A stretch of 33,340 nt of DNA from CAYXVU01 sp964468725 (GTDB taxonomy: Bacteria > Acidobacteriota > Blastocatellia > UBA7656): positions 1-33,340 of the forward strand of contig CAYXVU010000043.1 of assembly GCA_964468725.1 (NCBI GenBank), in the 5' to 3' direction. Position numbers and translations under genes: made by a program. Numbering within the stretch: position 1 is the first letter of the stretch; each line of letters starts with the position of its first letter. Positions 16,087-22,946 of this stretch are shown here, piece by piece. The notes beneath the pieces were generated by a model, which did no database searches, was not told the DNA's origin, and saw only the letters and a list, made by a program, of their open reading frames with translations.

Positions 16087-18039
16087 TTACGGAGACGGCT
16101 TTCTCTGACTGACAGCCGGTTTTGCCTTGGCCTCAGTTGTGGGCAGGCTCAGCCCAAGCAAGCTCTGACATAGGATGACAGTCGCGGTCTCGCGCACAAT
16201 CGGATTTTTAAGGTTGCGGATATCATATAACGTCATTTCGAACTCCTCGACCGGGAGAGCCTTCAAGGCGGCCTGCAATCCAAATCCTTCTGTTGCGGCA
16301 GTGAAGTCCGGGAAGTTGAAACCTGAGAACCTGACGGCCTGCGGAGCCGAGGTGCCGGGAATCAGACGGGTATGCTCAGGGATTTGCTCAAGAAGGCTGG
16401 AAAAGACGTAGCGAGCAGCGAACTGGTCGAACTTGCCCCAGACCGCGATGATGCCGAATCCGATATGCACTTGTTCGTCATCCAGGCTGCCTTTGCGAAA
16501 GAGTAGCGTTCTCGCTTCTGTCAGCTTTTCTGCTGCCAGAGCCATATCTTTTCGCTGAACCAACTTCTGGGCGGCAACGACCAGACCGGCAGCTTTTTGT
16601 TTCGCATCTTCGTTTTTCTGCAACAGCAGGTAGGCGGTTTGCAGGTCATCCTTTTGTACCGACAGCAAGGCAGCTCGATAATAGATTAAATCGGACACTT
16701 CCTTCCTCAGGTTGGTATCCTCGATTTTCCGCGCCAAGCCCCCGCTTTTTTCATAGCTCTCTGCCTCGATTGACAGAGCCGCTTGTGCATACAGCAGATC
16801 GCGGGATAGCGAACTCTTTTCATGGCTCGCCTGCTCCTCAATGGACTCAATTCTTCTCTTTTCATACTCGCTTGGGCTTTCGCCGGGATTGGGTTCCGGC
16901 TGTCCCTGTGGAGCGGTTGCCAGTGATTCGACAAAACGGGCATCAACTTCGATCTGTTTGAGCCGCGCCTGCAACAAGATGGCGCGGTCGGGCAAGACCT
17001 CTTCGGCTTTTGGCAAAATCGTTCTGATTACACTGAATTGCTGTCGCGCAAAGGTCTGCGGATCCGCGGTGCTGCCGGGCAGGGGCAGGGCGAGTAGAAG
17101 GACGGAGGCAACTTCAATGAACTCAGCGGCAAGAGCGGGGTTGAGTTGAGCGGCGGATTGAATTTTGGGACGCTCTCGCCCAATGGCTATTGGGACATGA
17201 CGGCGATCTTCGGTCGTGCCGGAAGCGCGAATCACGCCAGGGCTATAAAGGTATGAATACAGAATCAGGAGTTCATTCGGATCGGCTGTGCCCAGAGCGC
17301 GCAATCTAGCTAGAGCGGCGCGAAATGCTTTTTGTGCCAGATCGGGATTCTTCTGCTGAATGGTCAGCAGAAGGCTTTGAAAGCCGAATGAAATACCGTC
17401 GCGCAGACTTTCTATTGCCAGTTCAGTTGCTGCGACTGGATTTTCTGTCGCTACCTGCAACCCTAAGCCAAGCAATACGCTACTGCGAGGAGTGCGATCG
17501 TCGAATAAGCCTCTCGGCTGACGGCTTTTCTCGCGTTGTTCTTGCTCCTCCTCTGCCATCTCTTCGACCCACTTTGCGGCTATCTCAGGAGCCAGTTTGC
17601 GAGCGATCATTAAGACCTCGCGCTGTGCCGCCGAGCGAAGGGAGTGATTTCTGAAGGGCGAGAGTTCCACAGAGAGTTCTTCGACCCTACCAGCCCGTTC
17701 CCAAGCTTTGACCAGATAACGGACGGAGGTTTCACGGTCTGCCTCCCAGGTTAGATCAGCAACTTTGGCGAGAACCTTTGCCGAGGCCGCAGGGTCTTCA
17801 AATTCTGCGGCGCGATCGGCTGATTCCCATAAGACCTGCATAATTCTTTGGCGGCTAGGTCTGATCGAAGGCGGAGAATCTTTACGACTCTTTGGTTGCA
17901 CCGTTGGAGCAGGAGGTTTCTTCCGCTCTTTGGTCTGCGCCAGACTTGCAGAAAGCAGGAGATGGCCGATCAGGATGCACAGGCAGGCACCTCGGAAACC
18001 AAATCTCGAAGAGGTGAGTAAGGGTTTCAGATTGGTCAT
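16087..18039 (-). CDS. Large secreted helical protein of unknown function
   Basis: The 650-residue product starts with a signal peptide (hydrophobic stretch about 18-34, ending SLAQ). A short basic Pro-rich linker follows, then a long alpha-helical body with repeat-like helices (MQVLWESADRAAEFEDPAAS, KVLAKVADLTWEADRETSVRYLVKAWERAG, ending near LYDIRNLKNPIVRETATVIL). This suggests an alpha-solenoid, but TPR consensus residues are not clear. No catalytic motif is recognisable. The ATG at 18039 follows AAAGGA that overlaps the end of the upstream redoxin gene, with a gap of 3 nt, so the two are probably translationally coupled. It is the last gene of a four-gene cluster beginning with a cysteine-rich peptide. 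Confidence 0.75.
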   Translation of the reverse strand: MTNLKPLLTSSRFGFRGACLCILIGHLLLSASLAQTKERKKPPAPTVQPKSRKDSPPSIRPSRQRIMQVLWESADRAAEFEDPAASAKVLAKVADLTWEADRETSVRYLVKAWERAGRVEELSVELSPFRNHSLRSAAQREVLMIARKLAPEIAAKWVEEMAEEEQEQREKSRQPRGLFDDRTPRSSVLLGLGLQVATENPVAATELAIESLRDGISFGFQSLLLTIQQKNPDLAQKAFRAALARLRALGTADPNELLILYSYLYSPGVIRASGTTEDRRHVPIAIGRERPKIQSAAQLNPALAAEFIEVASVLLLALPLPGSTADPQTFARQQFSVIRTILPKAEEVLPDRAILLQARLKQIEVDARFVESLATAPQGQPEPNPGESPSEYEKRRIESIEEQASHEKSSLSRDLLYAQAALSIEAESYEKSGGLARKIEDTNLRKEVSDLIYYRAALLSVQKDDLQTAYLLLQKNEDAKQKAAGLVVAAQKLVQRKDMALAAEKLTEARTLLFRKGSLDDEQVHIGFGIIAVWGKFDQFAARYVFSSLLEQIPEHTRLIPGTSAPQAVRFSGFNFPDFTAATEGFGLQAALKALPVEEFEMTLYDIRNLKNPIVRETATVILCQSLLGLSLPTTEAKAKPAVSQRKPSP

Positions 18040-18042
18040 GCT

Positions 18043-18564
18043 TCATATCCTTTCAAGCCATCTGATGAAGTTTTCTTGCTCGGTCGGGCTGGTCATGGCA
18101 CCGCCCCAGGCTTTTTTTATGATGCCATCTTCAACGTATACTTTGACCGGCACGCGATTGATGCCAAGCTGGCCTGCCAATTTCATCCCCCGGTCGTAAA
18201 ATAGTTTGAAAGGAAGACTGTTCTTGACTACCGACCCACTGCCAGGATCATTGAAAGGAAGGACACCGTAAAACTTTACCTCCGGTCTCAGGCTGACGGC
18301 CTTTTGCAGAAATTCCGTTTCTCTCGTGCAGGCATCACAATCGAGAGAAAGAAACACCAGGATGGTTTTCCCTTGGCGTAGCTGCGAATCGGCGAGTGGC
18401 GTGCCCGATTCATCTGTCAGCGCGGCTGGCGGCACTGGCTTATCGAGGCCGATTTGCACGGGCGCAGATGCGGTCTGCTGATTCTTCGTATAAAAGAAGA
18501 CGAACCCCGCACAGAAGCATAAAACAAAAGCGACAGCCAGAGTTGCTATCCTACTAGGCTTCAT
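18043..18564 (-). CDS. Membrane-anchored thioredoxin-fold protein (redoxin/TlpA-like)
   Basis: The 173-residue product has one N-terminal hydrophobic anchor (about 7-25) and an extracytoplasmic thioredoxin-like domain. Its active site is C76-D-A-C79 after the strand TILVFLSLD, and a Val-Pro cis-proline motif sits at about 138-139. The domain start (DESGTPLADSQLRQGKTILV) is typical of AhpC/TSA-TlpA proteins, which reduce or form disulfides in exported partners. Of two possible starts, the ATG at 18564 lies 6 nt after GGGAG, while the one at 18570 directly abuts that site; I chose 18564. It is 12 nt downstream of the 224-residue secreted protein gene and 3 nt before the 650-residue gene. A cysteine-rich peptide in the same cluster is a plausible client. 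Confidence 0.85.
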   Translation of the reverse strand: MKPSRIATLAVAFVLCFCAGFVFFYTKNQQTASAPVQIGLDKPVPPAALTDESGTPLADSQLRQGKTILVFLSLDCDACTRETEFLQKAVSLRPEVKFYGVLPFNDPGSGSVVKNSLPFKLFYDRGMKLAGQLGINRVPVKVYVEDGIIKKAWGGAMTSPTEQENFIRWLERI

Positions 18565-18576
18565 TCGCATCTCCCT

Positions 18577-19251
18577 TCAGTTTTTCCATTGGGTGCTATT
18601 GTCGGCTCGCTTCCACTTTGAGTCATAGAGGCTGCCGTCATCTGCCACATAGAAGTTCAGATATAAGGTGTCGCGAGGCAACAGGGGCTCCGTAGCCGGA
18701 GAATCAGGGTCGAATGGCGGTCCGATGAAGACCCCGGATTTGTAAAGCGTCTTCTTCAGCTTCGCGTCATAAATCTTCACCGAATAAAACGTCAGTAAGC
18801 TGGCAAACGAGGTACGCTGTGGGTCAGGAATTCTGACTTTGAAAAGGATGTCTTTATTGATGACGGTGCGATCCTGAATCAAAGTCAGCCTCTTTTTTTT
18901 GAACTCGCCTTCGGTCAGAAGAATTTTGGTCGGAAACAGATCAGGCGTCAGCTTGCTGACGTTTCGACCCATAAATTTTGCTGCGTTCTCGAAATCTCTC
19001 TCCGCTACAAAGAAGACCTGGTAGGTTGCGCCCCATAAACTACCCGGCACTCGGGCGCCTGGCAGATTCACGAGCGTGATTTTGAGAGCAAGCTTGTCGG
19101 CATACAGGTTCGGCGCGTATAAATTGCGTGTTACCGACCTCATCCTACCGCGTCCGTTCTGTTGTGCAAAGGCCATATCCGGCAATTGCCCCAAACCGAT
19201 TACGATAAGAATAAAGATGGTGCTAACTGCATGGCTTATCCGGTTCTTCAT
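18577..19251 (-). CDS. Secreted 224-residue protein of unknown function
   Basis: The product has a clear signal peptide (about 1-29, ending MAFAQ) followed by a mostly beta-structured domain with no cysteines visible in the mature part. Landmarks are NLYAPNLYADKLALKITLVN, GATYQVFFVAERDFENAAKF, and a C-terminal segment around LYLNFYVADDGSLYDSKWK. I do not recognise the family. The ATG at 19251 is the only one consistent with a signal peptide start; an AAGGGG lies about 10 nt upstream. It is second in the four-gene cluster, separated from the cysteine-rich peptide gene by 122 nt with a hairpin and from the redoxin gene by 12 nt. Confidence 0.75.
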   Translation of the reverse strand: MKNRISHAVSTIFILIVIGLGQLPDMAFAQQNGRGRMRSVTRNLYAPNLYADKLALKITLVNLPGARVPGSLWGATYQVFFVAERDFENAAKFMGRNVSKLTPDLFPTKILLTEGEFKKKRLTLIQDRTVINKDILFKVRIPDPQRTSFASLLTFYSVKIYDAKLKKTLYKSGVFIGPPFDPDSPATEPLLPRDTLYLNFYVADDGSLYDSKWKRADNSTQWKN

Positions 19252-19301
19252 TTGTGAAAGACCCCTTGTTTCTTTCTCTCGCCATCGCAATGGGAAGGTG
19301 A

Positions 19302-19346
19302 GAAGTTCAACCTTGCCGTCAGGGTGCGAGCGGAAGGTTGAACTTC
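19302..19346. repeat. 13-bp inverted repeat between peptide gene and downstream genes
   Basis: GAAGTTCAACCTT (19302-19314) and AAGGTTGAACTTC (19334-19346) are exact reverse complements around a 19-nt loop. No T-tract follows in the minus-strand direction. In a transcript from the peptide gene this would form a stable hairpin after the peptide stop codon, suited to protecting or attenuating the message. Confidence 0.65.
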
Positions 19347-19373
19347 GAAAATTAGTAGTCTGACAACCGATTA

Positions 19374-19604
19374 CTAATAGACATTAAGCAAGCCGTTGGC
19401 ATTGTACGACTCCTCACAGGCTGCCGCCGTGGTCTTACAGTAGCAATCGTAGTAACACCACTGAGAATCCTGTCCGGTGCGGTAGCAGGTGATATTGTCG
19501 TCAATGATTAAGTAGTCGCAGGCCGAAGCGACTGCGTTAGCCAGAGAGAGCGCGAGAACCATGGTTCCGCCAAAAGCGAGCAGATACTTCCCAAGTCTTT
19601 TCAT
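19374..19604 (-). CDS. Exported six-cysteine small peptide
   Basis: The 76-residue product has a basic N-terminus, a hydrophobic core (YLLAFGGTMVLALSLANAV) and an ASA signal peptidase site before C29. The mature part of about 48 residues is rich in Cys, Tyr, Asp and Asn, with cysteines at 29, 40, 50, 54, 56 and 63, including C-Y-Y-D-C-Y-C. The even count suits three disulfides; alternatively A-S-A-C could be an unusual lipobox, or cysteines could bind metal. Two ATGs exist; 19604 lies 7 nt after AGGAG and the one at 19610 is too close, so I chose 19604. It leads a cluster with a redoxin, consistent with disulfide handling. No known family is recognised. Confidence 0.72.
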   Translation of the reverse strand: MKRLGKYLLAFGGTMVLALSLANAVASACDYLIIDDNITCYRTGQDSQWCYYDCYCKTTAAACEESYNANGLLNVY

Positions 19605-20040
19605 GAGCATTCTCCTTTTGCAAAGTTTCAGGTTCGAGTGGATTCTTCGAATAAGAATTGGGTTTCTTATCCAATTAGCGTTGAGAATAAAATGCGATTG
19701 TTGTGTCGTGAGGGAGAAACCTGACAAAGACTTTAAAGACGGTACCTCGCCAATGGTAATGCAGACTTGGTATGGGCGGATCTTACGGGGTTTTGTTAGG
19801 GTTGCACAAACTCAAATATGATTTATGGCCTTGTTCACTCAAAACATAAACCCCTATAAAAGGCATCTGGATTTAATCACAACAAGAAAGACGTGTCAAT
19901 TTTCCTGAGGATACGCGCAGGGCGAGCGCACCAAAATTCCCAATAAAAATGAAGGTCTTCAATTTTCCCAACAATTTTGCCAATTCGGGTTTCCCGAAAA
20001 AGCTCAAGAAATTTACTCTTTTTTTATCAGGCTTGGGACT
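19605..20040. other. AT-rich leader/intergenic region upstream of the peptide gene
   Basis: This stretch of about 436 bp is clearly AT-richer than its neighbours and holds no convincing gene. It should contain the promoter of the minus-strand peptide cluster. One dyad, ATAAGAA (19651-19657) and TTCTTAT (19664-19670), lies 47-66 nt upstream of the peptide start. A run of seven T at about 20020-20027 and several AATTTTCC/AATTTTGCC motifs add to the unusual composition. Confidence 0.4.
19651..19670 (-). promoter_or_regulatory. Dyad upstream of the six-cysteine peptide gene
   Basis: ATAAGAA and TTCTTAT form a perfect 7-bp inverted repeat around TTGGGT, 47 bases upstream of the peptide ATG. It could be an operator or a leader hairpin. 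There is no direct evidence for a binding protein. Confidence 0.3.
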
Positions 20041-20173
20041 CTAATACCGAGTTGCGAATCAATCTGAGAAGGTTGAAAGGCGGTCTCTGACCGCCTCGCT
20101 GGCATTCGGTAACGGCGGTCAAAGACCGCCTCTCAACAGCGTTTTCTCATTTTGTTGAGCCATTCGGTATCAG
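20041..20173 (+). repeat. 133-bp MITE-like inverted-repeat element, copy B
   Basis: This copy matches 5346-5478 over the full 133 bp in the same orientation. Its ends, CTAATACCGAGTTGC and the reverse complement of CTGATACCGAATGGC, are imperfect inverted repeats. Inside are two perfect hairpins, GGCGGTC-TCT-GACCGCC and GGCGGTC-AAA-GACCGCC. It lies between the stop of the antiporter gene and the peptide cluster, outside genes. No transposase is encoded. Confidence 0.75.
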
Positions 20174-20274
20174 ATATGAGAGTGGGTAGGACGAACAGTG
20201 GTCTGCAAATCTCGGTTATGGGTACGCAGGCCGGATCGAGAAAGTTCGGCAAAGGGTTCACGGCGAATTGCCTG

Positions 20275-21516
20275 TCAATCAATTTGATTGGCAAGCGAGT
20301 TTTGCGGATAAATCCAAGCGATGAGCGGCGAAGTCATAAAGGTTGTCACCAACGCCATCAGCACCATAATCGAAAACAGGGAAGGAGACAGAATACCTAA
20401 ATCGAGGCCGACGTTGAGGATGATCAACTCGACTAAACCACGCGTATTCATCAAGACGCCTACTGCTGTCGCTTCGCGCCACGTCATGCCGGTAGCACGC
20501 GCCGCGATCAGCGAACTGCCGAGCTTGCCGATCAGCGCTACGGCGATAATCACTGCACAATAAAGCCACATCTCCAGGCCGCGAATCAAAAAGAAGCTCG
20601 AACGTAAGCCAGTGAATGCAAAATAGAGCGGTAACAAAAGCACGACAACAATGGCTTCAAAACGATGGGCGATCTCTTCAGCCAGCCCGTGATGGCGAGG
20701 CATGACAACGCCCGCAATGAAGGCTCCAAAAAGCGCGTGAATGCCTAATGCTTCGGTGACCCAACTGGCAGCTAATACGACCAATAAGATCAATGCGAAA
20801 TGATCGTAGGTCAGACACCCTTCTTGCTCGTGCACTCCCGCTAGTCTTTGTAGCCCGCGACGCACGATCAACCACATCACCGCGCCAAAAAGGACAAGCC
20901 CGGCGATCATACCCCATACCGGCATTGACGCAGCTGACGCTCGTATCAATACGACAATGCCTGCCAATAAACACCACGCCGTCACATCATTGACCGCTGC
21001 GCAGGCAAGGGCAACGATGCCCGCCTTCGTACGCAGCAGATTGCGCTCCGCCAAAATTCGAGCCAAGACGGGAAATGCAGTAATGCTCATCGCCGCGCCC
21101 ATAAACAGCGCGAAGCCTGTGGGGTGGACACTGGCGTCGGACAGACGCGGATACAAATAGAGCGCCAATCCGATGCCCATCAGAAAGGGGGCAAGAATGC
21201 TGACTTGACTTGTAATGATGGCGACGCGACCGAGTTGGCGCAATTGTTTGAGATCAAGTTCCAACCCGATCAAAAACATAAACAGCAAGAGTCCGATCTG
21301 GCTGAGCGCTTGCAGATGGTCAAGACTATCGGCAGGGAAGAGTGCGGCAGACAGATCGGGTGCTGCCCAGCCGAGTAAGGAGGGGCCTAGTAAAATCCCC
21401 GCGACCATCTCACCGATGACGCGGGGTTGATGAAGCTTTTGAAATAGCCAGCCAAGCAGCCGCGCGACTACAAGAATCGTGCCAACCTGCGCGATGAGCA
21501 GTTGCAAACCGGACAT
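20275..21516 (-). CDS. CPA2-type cation:proton antiporter
   Basis: This 413-residue integral membrane protein has about 12 hydrophobic segments and the hallmark of the Na+/H+ exchanger (CPA2) fold. Recognisable are QPRVIGEMVAGILLGPSLLG near residues 30-50, LLFMFLIGLELDLKQL, ITAFPVLARIL, and the ACAAVNDVTAWCLL segment carrying the conserved Asp of the ion site. LNTRGLVEL-type MNTRGLVELIILN is close to the end. It lacks the C-terminal RCK/TrkA domain found in KefC-like members, so regulation by nucleotides is not evident. Only a weak ribosome binding site precedes the ATG at 21516. It follows the halogenase-like gene by 33 nt on the same strand, probably in one operon. The transported ion is unknown. 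Confidence 0.9.
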   Translation of the reverse strand: MSGLQLLIAQVGTILVVARLLGWLFQKLHQPRVIGEMVAGILLGPSLLGWAAPDLSAALFPADSLDHLQALSQIGLLLFMFLIGLELDLKQLRQLGRVAIITSQVSILAPFLMGIGLALYLYPRLSDASVHPTGFALFMGAAMSITAFPVLARILAERNLLRTKAGIVALACAAVNDVTAWCLLAGIVVLIRASAASMPVWGMIAGLVLFGAVMWLIVRRGLQRLAGVHEQEGCLTYDHFALILLVVLAASWVTEALGIHALFGAFIAGVVMPRHHGLAEEIAHRFEAIVVVLLLPLYFAFTGLRSSFFLIRGLEMWLYCAVIIAVALIGKLGSSLIAARATGMTWREATAVGVLMNTRGLVELIILNVGLDLGILSPSLFSIMVLMALVTTFMTSPLIAWIYPQNSLANQID

Positions 21517-21549
21517 ACAGGATTATCTGTCGAGCCGGACCATGTTTGA

Positions 21550-22938
21550 TTACGATTCTCGCTCTCGTTGTTCGGCAGGCCGATCATCGTAATGGAGATA
21601 GGTGGCGGAAAGCGCAGGCGTCTCGGCTTCTTCTGCATCCTCCGCTTTAATCGTGTGATGGCTCTCGTCAGTTGCCTCCAAGGCGATCTGTTCGTACAGC
21701 GGCGGCGGGATGACTGCGAAATCCGACATCGGCCCATAGATTTCATCTACCCCGTGTTTGAAGACGTTGCCGATCAACAGATTGATGATATTGACTCGCT
21801 GCTCCGGGTACTTCTTAAGAAATTGTGAAAAGCTGAAGCCTTCGTTATAGAAGGCATAGACTAGCTTGCGCATGGACTCGATGCCGCCATCAAGCTTACT
21901 TTGAAACTGCCCCAACCGCGCACCGGAGAAATCGTCGTGATTGAATGCGTCGTGAATCGCGTCGGCGGCCAGCTCAGCCATCTTGAGCGCCAGCAAAACG
22001 CCCGAAGAGTAGATCGGATCAAGGAAGCCATAGGCGTCGCCGATCAGGATAAATCCGTCACCGGCGTTTTGCTTCGAGCGATACGAATAATCAAGGATGG
22101 AATAAATCTTATCCACACGCTCTGCGCCTTCCACCCGACGGCGGCAGGCTTCGCACTTTTCGACCTCTTCATGGAAGATTTTCGCAAGGTCTTGCCCGCG
22201 ACCTTTGACCAGATATTCGGGGTCGGCAACAACGCCGACGCTGGTGATGTCGTTTTCAAGCGGGATGTACCAGAACCAGCCATTGCTTCCCGGCTCGGTT
22301 CGCAAGACGAGCGTCGAGCCGCCATTCAAATCAGGCTCGCGGTGTGCGCCTTTGAAGTAGGAATAGAGCACAGCTTTCTTCAATTTCGGATCCCGAACGC
22401 GCCAACGGAATTTGTTCGACAGCATGGCCGTCTGGCCAGTCGCGTCAACCACGACATTGGCAAAGAATTGCTGTTCCGACCCGTCGAGCAATCTCACTTC
22501 AACGCCAATGGCGCGCTCACCTTCGAAGAGAACCTCTTTGACCGGCGTTCCTTGATGCACGGTCGCGCCCTGCTCTTCGGCGTGTTCGAGCAGTAATTTG
22601 TCGAACTCCGAGCGCGTAACCTGCCAGGTCACTGCGCTTTCATGATGGTTGGCTTCAAAGAAATAGAAGGGGCGCGATTCGCGTCCCGCTGAGTTGGCAA
22701 ACTGCACGCCGTATTTGCGAACGAACGGGCTGGCTTTGAGCTTGTCCAAAATGCCCATGCGCTCGAAGGTGAAATAGGTATCGGTCATCAATGATTCACC
22801 GATATGATGACGCGGGAAGATCTCTTTTTCGAAGACGATAACCCGGCGGCCTTCGCGCGCCAGTATCGCCGCAACGGCGCTGCCCGCTGGCCCGCCGCCC
22901 ATCACGATGACATCAAAATGATTTGCAGTCTTTTCCAT
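21550..22938 (-). CDS. Flavin-dependent halogenase-like oxidoreductase
   Basis: The 462-residue product has a Rossmann FAD site GGGPAGS at 14-20, FPRHHIGES at 41-49, and the flavin-binding GDA (300-302) followed by DPIYSSGV (307-314). The diagnostic halogenase motif W-x-W-x-I-P is present as WFWYIP (221-226), and K75 in RKYGVQF matches the position of the catalytic lysine of phenol-type flavin halogenases. These features favour a halogenase over a simple geranylgeranyl-reductase-like enzyme, although substrate and activity are unproven. The ATG at 22938 has AGGA 7 nt upstream that overlaps the stop of the radical SAM gene, which implies coupled translation. An upstream TTG would add two residues. 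Confidence 0.8.
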   Translation of the reverse strand: MEKTANHFDVIVMGGGPAGSAVAAILAREGRRVIVFEKEIFPRHHIGESLMTDTYFTFERMGILDKLKASPFVRKYGVQFANSAGRESRPFYFFEANHHESAVTWQVTRSEFDKLLLEHAEEQGATVHQGTPVKEVLFEGERAIGVEVRLLDGSEQQFFANVVVDATGQTAMLSNKFRWRVRDPKLKKAVLYSYFKGAHREPDLNGGSTLVLRTEPGSNGWFWYIPLENDITSVGVVADPEYLVKGRGQDLAKIFHEEVEKCEACRRRVEGAERVDKIYSILDYSYRSKQNAGDGFILIGDAYGFLDPIYSSGVLLALKMAELAADAIHDAFNHDDFSGARLGQFQSKLDGGIESMRKLVYAFYNEGFSFSQFLKKYPEQRVNIINLLIGNVFKHGVDEIYGPMSDFAVIPPPLYEQIALEATDESHHTIKAEDAEEAETPALSATYLHYDDRPAEQRERES

Positions 22939-22946
22939 AATCAATC

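Noticed and set aside
16087..19604. Bacteriocin or lanthipeptide cluster reading of the cysteine-rich peptide genes
   Set aside because: No modification enzyme, peptidase-ABC exporter or leader-peptide motif is present; the peptide has an ordinary Sec signal instead.
20269..20292. Palindrome CAATCA-ATT-TGATTG near the antiporter stop
   Set aside because: It overlaps the last codons of the gene and has no T-tract; probably chance.
21901..22596. 231-residue plus-strand frame inside the halogenase-like gene
   Set aside because: It is antisense to conserved flavoenzyme motifs and lacks a ribosome binding site.
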